Below are positions 35,447 through 47,237 of a stretch of 64,000 nt of DNA, in pieces; position 1 is the stretch's first letter; every line of letters starts with the position of its first letter. Source of the DNA: Arthrinium phaeospermum (taxonomy: Eukaryota > Ascomycota > Sordariomycetes > Amphisphaeriales > Apiosporaceae); the NCBI GenBank assembly GCA_006503535.1, contig QYRS01000012.1:496001-560000 (forward strand). The letters are read 5' to 3'. Below the pieces are notes generated by a model. It was not told the origin of the DNA, ran no database searches, and saw nothing but the letters and a program-made list of their open reading frames with translations. The position numbers and the translations under genes are program-made.

Positions 35447-36793
35447 GCTGTGGCTTTTGGGGCTTGGAAGGTATTGCTTTGGAGAAGGGACTGGTACGGG
35501 AGTTTGGGCTCTGTCCGACCAAGGAATCCGCGATTAATATTATGGCAACAGCAAGGTGAAGATATTTGGTATTATATTAAGATAATGATATTAGAGGGTA
35601 GGGTATATGTACGTAAGTAAGTAAGTATGTCAGAGGGAAGATGGTCGATCACGAACAGTCCAACTTATATACATAGAAGCAAAGCCCAAGCGTCCACCCC
35701 TTCCTGGTCCTGTATTCGTGATCTATTCAGCACAGTTCGCGAAACAGATCGGATCAAACGGCACCCTGCAACATCACGACCCTCAAATACACAGCCGCGG
35801 GCCCTCTTGGGGTTGCCATGTTGTTTCAAGTTTCAAGAGAAAAGTATCGTGAGCATATGGCGATGGAGTGTTGAGCTTTTTACCTCACTCTACCAAAACC
35901 GTGAGGCCTAGGAAAGTGCGGATGGACCGGCACACCCACTCCCTTTTCGTTTCGTCTTGTTGCTGTTTGTTTGGAGAGGCTGCCGGTTTCACACATCAGC
36001 CCAAAACGAAACACCCTGAATCCAAGCCACCCCTTCGCCTCGCGGAAGAGGCTGAGGCGGGTTCTAGATCTATAGGAGCTTGGAGCGCCTCGATGATTGT
36101 CGGCGAGGTGGAATTCCGCCCATCGACAACCCCTACCGCCATCGCCGGATATGCGTTTAATGGTACGTTTTCTTTCCTTTTCCTCCTCTCTATTTTCTGT
36201 ATCGGAAAACCGGACACTCTGTCTGGGCCGCTGTCACCAACCTGGCAAGTGATGTTAAAGCAGGAAGGCTTGGAGTAGCCGATGAGATGTGCAATCGTGG
36301 ATGTTTGTGATGGCAATTGCTCATTTTGCCCATCATCAGTCGAAACGGCTCCGGTCACTCAAGAATAGCTATGGGCATGGTCAACACTCAAATTTGTACA
36401 CACCCAAAGTTCACATATAATTTTCGCGTTACGAGATCCCAAAACACGGTAACAAGCTACAAGGACTAAGGTATGCACTTTAGCTCGCATCACGCTATCA
36501 TCCCGGTTAGTTGGTTGGTTGGTTGATCTACTTGATGAGCCGCGCAGCAGATCTTCACCAACCCCACTAGTTCCCCGATGGCAGAAGAAAGTATCAAGCA
36601 AGTCTTGAATAACATAAATCATTAACGGCAAGCTAAGCATACGCATGGATCTATACTCCAGGTACCTGCCCCAATACACACACACATCTACACCAACGCT
36701 GTCTGGTAATACGTACATACATACAACACTTCCCATACTAGACTACAACCACCCGTCATTCAATACCCCTTCTTCGTCACTAGATTCAACCAA
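35447..36793. other. Intergenic region between the secreted-peptide gene and the DOMON-b561 gene
   Basis: The first few hundred bases are the promoter side of the secreted-peptide gene and include AT-rich sequence (taatattaatcgcgg on the minus strand, tattaagataatgatatta on the plus). The remainder is the 3' flank of the DOMON-b561 gene. No gene is supported; ORFs up to 136 codons lack motifs. Confidence 0.4.
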
Positions 36794-38381
36794 TCAAGAA
36801 GCATTGCTCATCTTGGTCCGCTGCTCCATACCCCCAGGACCCCTGGGACCGGCGCCGCCGCCGCGGCGCTTCCGGAAGCTGGTGAAGCCCTTGACGACAA
36901 TGTACAGCAGCGCGATGACGCCCGCGACGACCGAGTAGGCGACGATGAGACCGGTGCCGCTGCCGCCGTTGTTGCGGACAAGCTCGATGCCCAGCCCGCC
37001 GTTGATGACGCCGAGGATCATGAGCGCGCGGCCGTACCAGATGTGCACGTGGGACACGATGCCGCGGGACTGGTGCTTGACGTAGTACATATGGTGCAGG
37101 TAACCGCCGATGGGCTGCAAGATCATGAGGCAGACGATGACCGTGCCGAAGACGGTGTGAGTCTCACTGAAGCCCTGTACGCTCGAAATGTACTGGTTAG
37201 TGTTCCGTCATATAACCAAAATATAGAGGGAGAGTGCGGGTGCAGTGAGGGTAAGGTAGATACCAAGATAATGTTCTTTCCCCACAAGGGTGCGAGTGGA
37301 GATGAAATCCCATAGAGACAAGAAAACACGACTTACCATGAAAGTCTTCTGAGAAAGGACGTATCCGAGACCGAAGCCGACCCACATCAAGATGAAGTTG
37401 AAGAACTGGAAGGCGGCGTGGAACATCCACTTGCCCAGCAGCGGCATGAGGATAGAGCCGACGGGGTAAAAGACCACAAATACCAGCGCCATAATGATGC
37501 CGTGGGCTCGCTGCAGCCTCGTGATCTCTTCGCGCGCGCTGCTGAAGCCGCCGCCCGACGGGATCACGCCGGGTCCACTGCTGCCGGGCGCCCCACTACC
37601 GCCGCCGTTGGGTCCGAACCCACTGCCACCGCTGCCACTGCCGCCACCACCGTTCTGCTGCGCGTTGATGAAGGGGTTCGCGTCGCTCGAGATGGTGGCC
37701 TGCGTCAGGTCGTAGGACCAGGAGCCGACGTCGTCGTGCTGGCGGATGGAGGCGTCCTTGTCGGTGGTGGCGAGCGAGTCGCCGGCCTTCCAGGCGGCGA
37801 TCCAGGGCGACGACGTGCTGCTCAGCTGCATGGCGCCGCCGTTGGCCCACGACTCGCAGTTGGCGCAGGCCACGTTGGCGCGCATCGTCTTGCCGCCGTC
37901 GACGACCCCGGAGCCCTCGAGCAGCGTCAGCCGGGCCGCCGTGCTGCTCGTGTCGAGGACGGGCATCTGGTGGTTGGTGCCCTGTCGGGGGGAGATGGTC
38001 ACGTTGCCGTTGCCGTCCTGGTACATGACGAACATGTTGGAGCCCGACATGCGGCTGCCGGTCCCCAGGGCGATCCAGGAGTACGTCGTGGGGGCCGAGA
38101 TCTGGAAGTAGATGTTGCCCGAGTCGGAGCTGGCCGACTTCTGGGGCACACCGACGGAGAAGCAGACATCGGTTGTCGGGCACGTCTGCTGCGTAGCGGC
38201 ATGGGTGAGCGCCGCATAGGAGGCGAGCGCGGCTGTGGGAAAGGGTTAGCTATCAGGGCGACGACAGCATACGAACGGCAGTGGTCCAACGGGTATAGTC
38301 GAGTCATGTCATGGTGACATGGAGAAGGTGTGCAATGGGGGACAACTTACATAAAACCGCGGACCGTCGAAGGGAGAACAT
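36794..38381 (-). CDS. DOMON (CDH-type cytochrome) plus cytochrome b561 transmembrane protein
   Basis: Three exons, 38351-38381, 37337-38232 and 36794-37192, encode 441 residues; introns are 38233-38350 and 37193-37336. A signal peptide (MFSLRRSAVLSALASYAALT, cleavage near Ala23) precedes an extracellular DOMON domain, about residues 27-195, of the cellobiose-dehydrogenase cytochrome type. Met72 (GTGSRMSGS) and His176 (RQHDDVGSWSYDLTQA) are at the positions expected for heme ligands. A Gly/Ser-rich linker (about 203-238) leads to a b561 core with five to six membrane helices; His254 (RAHGIIM), His282 (MFHAAF), His321 (ETHTVFG) and His359 (HVHIWYG) are candidate ligands for two b hemes. The tail is short and basic. 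The architecture suggests transmembrane electron transfer to or from an extracellular acceptor such as ferric iron; the direction and partner are inference. Confidence 0.9.
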
Positions 38382-41300
38382 GTTGGGCAACTACTTCTTA
38401 GTGATTACAAAAGACTCATACCATAGACACTAGACCAAGGGAGAAGACAAAGCAATGTCGATGGATGTGACCGGGCATTTATTAAGGGCGCACCCCCAGG
38501 AATGACATCCATTAGCGACGCCAAGTCCAGGACTTTGTTTTGCTTGGCGCAAAACATCTCAAGTGTCCAGCCATGACGGACGGACGGACTTGGATTGGAG
38601 GGAGGTACCTGTTCGTACTCGCAGTAGATTCGAGTAGGCGAGCGGAAGCGATAGATCGGCAACTGAGACAGGCCTGGTAGGTGTCACACAGGCGAGCAGC
38701 ATGCACAGGATGGATACATGCAGACCGACACGTGCCAAGCGCCTTGTCAATACCTACACGTACATATGCTTTCATCCGGATCCTCAAAGGCAATCTGGGC
38801 CCTGCTGCAGTGCTGCTTGCTGCTGACCGACGTCGAAACACCTTGTTTCCCCCAAACCTTGTCCGTCGTCTCGACTTCGCCCCAGTAGCAGCAGCGCCGG
38901 CCATGTCAGCCCGCAACGTCCGTCAAGCCCGCGAAGCGCGTTATGAGCCGGCCACGTAATTAGTCGCATGGTGGCTTGATGCTACCAAGCTGTCTCGGCA
39001 CGTTCCCTGACGTTGACCAAGTAGCCGCAGCGGTGTCTGCACGTCGACAGGGCATCGCAATAGAGTTCGCCGTGTCTGATTGGCTTGATACCCATTGCTG
39101 CTGGGGTTGGGGGGTACGGGGAAAAAGTGCGGTTGCACGGTGCGGAAGTCTCCAGATTACCCACGAGGTGGTATTTTCCCCCAGATGAGTATATGAACCA
39201 GAAGTGGACATGCGAATGATTGGCGGGTCGCTTAGGAATAGACGCCAAGAATAGATCGTCATAGCAGCCAGTAGGCTACAAGTACCTACACTTCTAGAAA
39301 GTCGCAAGTCCAGATGTTCCTTAGCCGTTAGGTTAGGCTCGTTTGTCGTCTCCTTCGACCACTGGATCATGTGGAATCATACGTAGGTAACTTCAGGCTC
39401 AACTCAACCTGCCATACCTGCTGCTAGCTCAGCCACCCAAGCTGATGCGCCTTCAGCGGCCACGTTCGAGAAGGCGCCAAGGGACTGATGATGGAAGTCA
39501 ATTGCTGCCAAGTCGGGGAAGGCATCGATTGCCGGGTACATGACTAGGAGTGAAAGCACGGTCGAGTATATTGCAACAGCGGGAAGATGGGCGGCACGTT
39601 CACGTCTCTTTAAGTGCACGCATGCATGGGCGTTTACTCATCGCCTGCGAGGTCCATGACTTCGATACCTGCCTGCACTTGCTCGCCGACGCTTGTCGAT
39701 GAGTAAGGGCAATAGTCAAGGGGGGACATGTCAAGATACATAGATGTAACTGACATGGAGTGCATTAGAAACAACCCCGGGAAAGGTAACAACCTTACAT
39801 ACGATGGCCTCGATCATGCTTAAGGTGGATGGGGGAAGGAGCAAGAGACGAAACTCGATGCGACGAGATTGGGTTATGGTGGCTGCGGCTCGCACTAACA
39901 AACCGACTACGATTCGGCGTCCGGCTGGCCTTGCAAAAAGCTGGACCACCTTCGACTTTTCCAGGCTGGCGCAATTTCGTCATGAATGTTTGGCAAACAA
40001 GCAACTTCCTGGAGTCTCGACTCCCCATGTAGCATTCGGATGATTTCAAGCTTCAAAATCACCCACAACGATGGCCGAGATGACCGAGATGGCCGAAGAG
40101 CCGTCCAGGCGGGCCATTCGAAAGATTGATATTGGTAGATACCTGGCTGTACATCGTAAAGACACACGTCCGAGGGTTTTCCGCACAGACAAGAGAAAGC
40201 CGAGACGTTCCCCCGAGCGCCGTCGTTATCTCTGACAATATGATGTTGTCTTTACCTACCCTTCAATGTTACCGAGACCTGTCTTTCGCTGATCGAACTG
40301 GGAAGTTGATGACCGCAAGGAGTCGTGTCGTCGGCATCGACGCATGTACGCCCATTGCAATTTGATCAATCAATGTAGGTCACGGCAGACAGACGTACAT
40401 GCAATGCAGGCCAAGAAGGCCGCGCACACAGAAAGAAAGAGAAAAGCGCCCTTCACCCTCCATCACACAGGACAAAGACGCGGCCGCCTCTGTTAGTCAA
40501 AGGTTTGTAATACTCCTTTTCGCTGCCGTGCTGCGTCACGTCAAGATCTTGGTGTGATGCCAAATCGGACAACCGGCGGCACCCGATTGGGCAGGTTCCT
40601 TTTTTCCCATCCCACTGCCACCCCCTTCCAGATAAGAAGAGGATGAGTGAGGTTCGTAGAAGGACGAGCCGAATAGGAGGGCAGGCAAACCGTAAAAGCA
40701 ATCCCAAACGTGCCAAACTCTTACCACCCTGACCGACTGGCGGCATACTGTCGTCATTCGTCCGTCCCTTTCCTTTCCTTACTGACGATTGCGACATAAG
40801 GACAGTATCTTATTTACTGTATCATATAGGTAGCCAAGATAGAGACAACAGGAACAACAAAAAGAATAAGTACCAAAGCCGGCAAAGGTGTTTCAGAGTC
40901 ATGCAAGATAGACTGGTGGAATTCAGCCTACCCAATAGCCAATTTTCCATTTCTCATTGTCCGCATTGGGTAATGTCGAGCCCAATTCGATTCTCGATCT
41001 AACGACAGGCTTGCTGCAAGCCTGGACTCCAAGTGCCGCGCTGACCTTGAATTGATATGCCAATTAACCTAAACGGAGGATGTCTCCCCAGTAAATGGCT
41101 AATTAATAAGCTAGCGGGAAACTATAACTTGTGGCTCTGGGGATGTCGTCTATTTCGTGCGCCCGACAACCGCGTGTGGTACCACTCAGAAGGGCTGCAT
41201 TCGAAATGGTGGATGGGGTTGCCCTACCACACTGCCCCGACGCTTCGGCACTAGCAAGCTAACGAACGAGCTAAGAAGTTGGCACACCAGTGGGGGTTCT

Positions 41301-41749
41301 GAGGGGATCGTATGAGGAAGGACGCAAGATGTGCTGGTTGTACGTACTAGGCGAAACCTGTACATCTGCCAGTCTGTATCACTACATATCCTAGGAAGAG
41401 AAAGATAAGAAGAAAACAAACGCATTTTCCTGCCCAACAGCCAAGACGCTGAGGCCTCCCATGAAACAAGAAACTCCTATAGCACCACATTCTATCCCAA
41501 GGACTCGGACACTGCCTCTCTCGTCCACGCCCAATGTCTGCCGCTTCTTTCTAAGCGACGCGCACGCCTTGCGTCATACCTCCCAGGTGCGGCAGGCTGT
41601 GCAAGTATGCGCCAGTAGCATTTCGCCCATCTATCCCGTCACCGTCTCGTCTACTCGTCTGGGTCGTCTAATCCCACGAGCTTCCATCTCGGTGAGCTCG
41701 AATCTAAGCCTCTGCCGCTAGAAAATGCACACGTAGGAATCATGATCCA
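38382..41749. other. 3.4-kb intergenic region between the DOMON-b561 and S6K-like genes
   Basis: Includes the promoter side of the DOMON-b561 gene from 38382 and the 3' flank of the kinase gene before 41750. No gene is supported. Open frames (up to 136 codons) lie on both strands without motif or clear codon bias. Confidence 0.4.
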
Positions 41750-43263
41750 TTATGCCTCCGCCATCATCGCGAACCCGTTGCCCTCCAACAAACTGTTTGG
41801 CGCAACAAAGCTGAACCCGCCAAAGGGGTCTTCCTTGTCGTCCTTGCTTCCGATCGCGGCCCAGGGATCCTTGGCCGTGATTATGGGGCTGAGGGACAAC
41901 TCGGTGAACTCGGGAGCGAAGTTCTCTGCGAGCTCGGGGTCCGTAATCATTGGCTGGATTGGTGGCTCAACCTCTCTGGCCGCAAGCTTCTTCCAGTCGA
42001 TCGTGCGGAAGAACCTGTGCTTCTTCATGATAAGAAGATCCTTGGGCATGCTGCTGCCCAATCGTTTGGCGGGGTCCTTCCTCAGAAGACGCGTGAGCAG
42101 ATCCTTGGCATCGGGGCTGAGGAAGTAAGGTAGGACCAGCTTCTGCTTGACGATGTTTTGCTGAATCTTGGCGTGGTTTCCACCGCGGAAGGGAGGGTTG
42201 CCAGTCATCAGATCGAAGCCCAGCGCACCAAACGACCACCAGTCGACGGCTTTGCCATACTTCTGTCCCTGCACAACTTCCGGGGCCATGTATTCTACCG
42301 TGCCCAAGATGGACTTACATCCAGAGTCCTCGTCGAGCGCCACCTTGGAGAGTCCAAAGTCCGTCAACAGAAGATGGCCTTGGTGATCCAACAGGCAGTT
42401 CTCGGGCTTCAAGTCACGGTACACCACCCCGAGCGTATCGTGCAGGTGCGACAGCGCCAGAGCCATCTCAGCCATGTAAAAGGCAGCGACAGGCTCGGGG
42501 AACATCTTCTCGGTGTTGAGGTGGGTGAAGAGCTCACCGCCCTGCCCATACTCGAGAATCAGGTAGAGCTTCTCGTGGTCCTGAAAGGCGTAGAAGAGCT
42601 TCACAACGAATGGATGTCGGTTCACCGACTCGAGGATCTGTCGCTCCGTCTTTGTCTGCTCGACCAGCTTCTTGTGTACTATGACAGACGCCTTCTTGAA
42701 CTGTTTCTGGGCGTACAGACGGCCGGTGGAGCGTTGCTTCACGAGCAGCACCGTGCCGTAGGTGCCCTTGCCCAGGCATCGCAGGGGCTCAAAGTCGTCG
42801 TTCTGCATTTTACGCTGGACAAGCCCACCTTCGATCGCGCCAAACATGGGCTTCTCGCGCACGCTCTCGCTCACGAAATCATGCTCGAGCTGGACCTCGT
42901 AGCTCGTCGAACCGTTGTCGGAGATGTCGTCGTCGCTGCGGTAGAGAACGCTCTGGTGGCTGTTGGTCCGGCTCAGGCGCGTCATGGTGCTGGAAGGCGA
43001 GTCGCAGTTGAGGCTCAAGGGGTCCATCTGCAGGCGCAACTTGGCGATTCCGCTGACCGCGGGGGAAGGCTGGCCGCGCAGGACGGGGGAGCAGTTTGCG
43101 CTGACGACGTCATCGAGGCCAATGTGTTGTGGGCGAGGGCGTCGCGAGGTCAGTGGCGGGGTCTGCAGGAGTCGGAGTCTTCGTCTCCGGAGTGCAATGG
43201 GGTGTGCCCGAAGCCGCGGACGGTGGTAAGCGCAGGTGCCGCCGAAGGGTGCAATTTGGACAT
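41750..43263 (-). CDS. S6K-like AGC protein kinase (S. pombe Psk1 type), one frame break near the N-terminus
   Basis: This is an AGC-family kinase of the ribosomal-S6-kinase group. The intact frame 41750-43039 gives a kinase domain with GKGTYGTVLL, AQKQFKKA, YRDLKPEN, DFGLSKV and SILGTVEYMAPEVV, a hydrophobic motif FGGFSFVAP, and a short tail. The phosphorylatable T-loop residue is Ser (SILGT), as in RSK-type kinases, rather than the Thr of SCH9. A better start is the ATG at 43263 (MSKLHPSAAPALTTVRGFGH), which runs to SDSCRPR and then stops. One added base in the G run at 43158-43161 (C on the coding strand) joins it in frame through PPLTSRRPRPQHIGLDDVVS to the kinase. The corrected length is 1515 nt or 504 residues. 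Role in TORC1 signalling is inferred from family. Confidence 0.85.
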
Positions 43264-45057
43264 TTTGGCGGGGGAAAGTGCGCTAAAGGCGTTGCGACGG
43301 GTCTGTCTTTGTGGTGGAAAATAATGTGGTAGAAACGATGTCTATATTTCTATCCTCTCTATAGAAGCAAGAAGCAAGAAGCACTTCAGCCTACCCCGAT
43401 TCAAGGTAGGTGAGTGCCTCGTCGGCGTTCAGCGTCGGCGCGAGGTTCAAAGAGGAAACCGTGGATTCGCTTCTGTTGTGAAAGGCGCATCTGGCTCCGG
43501 GAGAGAAACGAAGAAAAGAGAGGGTTCTCTGGCTGTTGTTGATCCTGCATTTGCGGCTGGCGTGCTGCGCTTTCGTAGTGGTGTTGGGTTGGTCGTGGTT
43601 GTTGTTAATTTCACCAAAATGGTGTTGTTGAAGGGAAAGATTCAGAGAATTCGAGCGCGGGCAGGGCCACAGGAAAAAGTCAGGTCACTCACTAAACCGT
43701 GTGTAACCTACCTCCGTGTACCAACTTGGCAGCACACATTCCTTGGGCACTTGGTACCTGAGGGATCCGGCATAAACAGGGAAATTGGTGTCAGATTACA
43801 GCTGCGGCTTGTACTTTACCCATCCCAGCTCGATCACAAGCCAGACCTTTTTCATTTTTCCCCTTCTATTCCTTTGTTGCATCTAACACGGAAATACCAG
43901 CCAATCGACGGGTGTGGTTCTGGGTCATAACGCGATAAAAATCAAAGTCTTTCCCACTTGTACCACTTACACGAGCTGGACAAACCCCTCTAAGTGGGCA
44001 GTCATGCCACACATGCCCCAAGTCACCAGTTACCGCAATTATTCCCTGTCTCCGTCACGAGCAAGACCGGCCAATCCCACTTTCCGCATTGCCATTGAAA
44101 TGACCATTTCTTCTTAGCCGTCGATCCTTTTCGCAGCCTTAAATTCCAGTCAGCTGAATTAAAACCCCATCACCATTCGCTCCTCCCCCATTCCTGTTGT
44201 CTTGGCAATCAGCCCAACACCTAGGGGATGCAAACTTACTGCTGCAGGCACCTAAACTTAGAAAAGGGCAGGGGCAGATGATGGAATGCACTTACTGGTT
44301 CCTGTCGGCAACCTTCTGAGCAGTCTGAATCGCCCTGTCACTTATGCGACGACAACAACCCCTTACTTTTCAGGGGTTCAGGGGTTGTCGCGATGCACGA
44401 ATGCTCGTCACATTGTTACAACTTTGGTGGCAGCTTCAAAATTTGATATGCGATCAAATTTGTATTCGTTTTATCCTCCGCGGAAGGCATCGCGCCTGGA
44501 CTGACAAGGAAAAACCTTTATGTATTTCCTAATGTTCAGTTGATTTACTTTCGATTGGGATGACGCCTGGAAGTAGATTGTCCAGAGTTATGAAACGTTA
44601 CCCACCGAGCGACAAGAACTCACGGATTGGGCAGCAACACGAGGAATACAGATTGCAGACAAGACCAGAGTCTAATACGCACGCTGCTACCGTGATTACC
44701 CAAAGATACCAATCGAGGTTTTTAGAGATGGCCTACTGTCGCGCCAATTCCTTGTATTATCGCGGATTAGTCTAATACGCACGCTGCTACCGTGATTACC
44801 CAAAGATACCAATCGAGGTTTTTAGAGATGCCTACTGTCGCGCCAATTCCTTGTATTATCGCGGATTAGGGAGCACGTGAAGCTATATGGATATTTTACA
44901 TTGGATGGATCGTTAAAGGCCGCACCTCCCAAGACCAGACGTCAGGTCATTCATGCATGGCTTGCTTCTTCTTTGAACCTATATGAACGAATAGTCAAGT
45001 ATAATCGGTCGCCCCCTGCGTGATACGAGATATCCAACAGCCGGCCGCCTCGTTCGC
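43264..45057. other. Promoter side of the S6K-like gene and intergenic DNA with a 100-bp duplication
   Basis: The 43264-44000 part is the likely promoter and leader of the kinase gene (minus strand). Further on no gene is supported up to the coding-like fragment at 45058. The 100-bp tandem duplication at 44671-44869 is described separately. Confidence 0.4.
44671..44869 (+). repeat. 100-bp tandem duplication
   Basis: Two copies, 44671-44770 and 44771-44869, begin tctaatacgcacgctgctac and end ttgtattatcgcggattag. The only difference I find is gatggcctac in the first and gatgcctac in the second, a one-base homopolymer difference. The high identity means a very recent event or an assembly artefact. 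Confidence 0.95.
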
Positions 45058-45561
45058 CTACATAATTTTGTGAGCAGCAACGTGGAAAGACTTGTCGCGA
45101 CGTTTAGCCACACCGCCCTGGGTCTTCGGCCTCCACGCTTCCGGCAGATGGAACCAGTGAATGGCAACCTCTACCGCCTCAGCAACTCGTTGAGCCTCGT
45201 GTGGGGTCTCGCAGGCGCCAAGGAGGTGCCGGTCCTCGACTTGGGCGGGTTCGCCCATGTTCATGCCCTCGAGTTCCTCGAGGACGTTGGGCAGCGCTTC
45301 TGGTTGGAGCAGGACTTCCAATCACCAGGCCGGCGTCGACGTGGTCTGGGCACTCGTGACCAAGGTGCGGGACTGCATCCCGATGGGAAACCCGGGACGG
45401 CTCGAAGACGTGTGCACCGTGGACAGGTCCTGGGCCTGCAGTATCGAATCTGGGGGGGCGTGTATAACACGGCTTCCAAATCGAAGATGGTGGAGCAGCC
45501 AGGCGGCTTGAGCTATGATATATCTCTTCTGGTACACTTACCTTCTTACATGTTAAGCTGA
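45058..45561. pseudogene. Coding-like fragment of uncertain strand, possible gene remnant
   Basis: This GC-rich 500-bp block has open frames on both strands with coding-like codon use, unlike its flanks. On the plus strand, a run ending FAHVHALEFLEDVGQRF joins, after a frame change near 45320, to HQAGVDVVWALVTKVRDCIP, ending SWACSIESGG. On the minus strand a frame reads PNVLEELEGMNMGEPAQVED with a stop near 45322. I recognise no family in either reading. The lack of a complete gene model, with a frame change in the middle, suggests a decayed or fragmentary gene, or one broken by sequence errors. The plus-strand reading seems better to me, but not by much. Confidence 0.35.
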
Positions 45562-45889
45562 CGGCCAGTTGGTAACTCTGCTAATCTATCGTAGCCCGGA
45601 CATGGAGACCTTGGGTACAAGATCAGGGTTTCTGGTATGCACCACGTCTCTCATAGTAAAGTAGCATCAGGTAGGCAGTTTCGCCACTTGTTCTACGTTC
45701 GTCTCCGTATACACAGCCCAGCTCGAAGCCAGAGTTGAGGACCAAAAATAGCAATCCTCGGACCTTACAGGAGAACAAAGGATCTGCTTACTATCTTAAG
45801 GGGAACAGAAGATAAGCTGCTACCCCATAACCAACCGTATAGTATTTCAACTCTATCCATCCCCAGATCTGTTATCTGTATAGTCTACT
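45562..45889. other. Short intergenic gap, 3' flank of the dehydratase gene
   Basis: About 330 bp between the fragment and the stop codon of the dehydratase gene. Nothing coding or repetitive is seen. Confidence 0.4.
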
Positions 45890-47237
45890 CTACTTTCCCT
45901 CCTCCGCCTCCGCAAACAACTTCCCCAACGCCTCCAGACTAACATTCCCCCCACTAAACACGATCCCCACATCCCACCCCGCGGCCCAGCCTCCCGCTCG
46001 ACCATGGCCCGGAAGTCCTCGTTGTAGAGCGCCACCGCGAGCGGCACCGCCGCGCTGGGCTCGACGACCATCTTGAAGCGCTCGAGCACGAGCCGCAGCG
46101 CGTCGCAGATCTCGCGCTCGCTCACCGAGTAGAACCCGCTCACCAGCCGCCGCTCGTAGATGACGTGCCACGGCACCTTTCCCAGGGGCGTCCGCAGCCC
46201 GTCCGCCACCGTCAGCGACGACACCGCCTCGACCCGCGCGCCCGACTCGTACCCCCGCTTCGCGTCGTCGGCGCCCTGGTGCCACGGCTCGCACCCGAAG
46301 ACGCGGATCCCCGTGCCCTCGCACGAGAGCGCGACGCCCGAGAGCATGCCGCCGCCGCCGCAGGGTGCGAGGATGGCGTCGAGGCCGGGCTTTTTCTCTC
46401 CTGCGGCTGGTGCTGCATGGTCGGTCTTCGTGGCAGGGGCGGCAAAGCTGCACCGACCGCCCTCCTGACCCGCAGGCACTTCCGCCATCATCCGCGCCGC
46501 ATCCTCCTGCAGCTCCAGCCCCAGAGTTCCCTGCCCCAGGACGATGTCCGGGTGATCGTAAGGCGGCACGAGACGGGCGCCCGTTTCCTCAATGACCTTT
46601 GCCGCCGCCGCCTCGCGCTCGACCGACGTGGAGCCGCTGAAGATGACATTAGCCCCGTACCCCTTTGTCGCCGCGACCTTGGAAGGGGTCGAGATCTCCG
46701 GCATGACAATGTAGGCCGGGATGTTGTGGGTGCGGGCCGCAAGCGACAGCGCCTGGGCGTGGTTGCCTATAAGTCGGAAAGGGGGTTAGGTTAGTTGACG
46801 TCCTGATCATCGCTTCGGAAGTTGCTTGCCCCTCCCATATCCGACCCCCCTTAAATCCAAAAACTTCCCTCTACATGCCATACCCAAAAGTTGTTGACTC
46901 ACCACTAGAATGCGTAACCACCCCCTCCCCCTCTCAAACCCCTCCTCCCGCAACAGCCGCCCCAGCGCGTGAAACGCCCCCGCGCCTTGAACGCCCCCAC
47001 GCGCTGCAGGTTCTCGCACTTGAACCAGAGCCGCAGCCTGGGGCTGGCCGGCGTCTCGACCTTTTCCCACCCGCCGCCGGCCCGCGCCAGCTCCTCGCGC
47101 GTCCGCGGCGTCGAGGCCACCTGCGTCAGCGTCCGGTTCGTGAGCGTCGGCGTATGGTGCACGTACGGCGCGATGAGCTCGCGCGCGGCCTGGACCGAGG
47201 CCCGGCTGAGGGGCGGCGAGGTCGCGGGGTCGGCCAT
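45890..47237 (-). CDS. PLP-dependent serine/threonine dehydratase or serine racemase, three frame breaks
   Basis: A fold-type II PLP enzyme. Exon 1 (46903-47237) starts MADPATSPPLSRASVQAARE and includes the PLP-lysine motif NLQRVGAFKARGAF; the intron 46767-46902 (gtgagt, ttatag) interrupts the conserved SSG/NHAQAL phosphate-binding motif. Exon 2 (45890-46766) contains YIVMPEISTPSKVAATKGYG, a glycine loop PCGGGGMLSGVAL and VVEPSAAVPLAV. The C-terminus is VFSGGNVSLEALGKLFAEAE. No C-terminal ACT domain follows, so this is not a typical biosynthetic threonine deaminase; serine racemase or a catabolic dehydratase is more likely. A roughly 30-residue insert (around MMAEVPAGQEGG) precedes the glycine loop. 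Frame breaks near 46985, 46920 and 45985 are each mended by one base in a G/C run; the corrected total is 1215 nt or 404 residues. Confidence 0.85.

Noticed and set aside
37418..38317. 299-codon plus-strand open frame across the DOMON-b561 gene
   Set aside because: Antisense of GC-rich exon 2; composition dominated by Gly, Ala, Arg and Val as expected for such shadows.
42158..43324. 388-codon plus-strand open frame across the S6K-like kinase gene
   Set aside because: It is the antisense of the kinase gene, whose minus-strand frame has all kinase motifs. The plus-strand translation has none.
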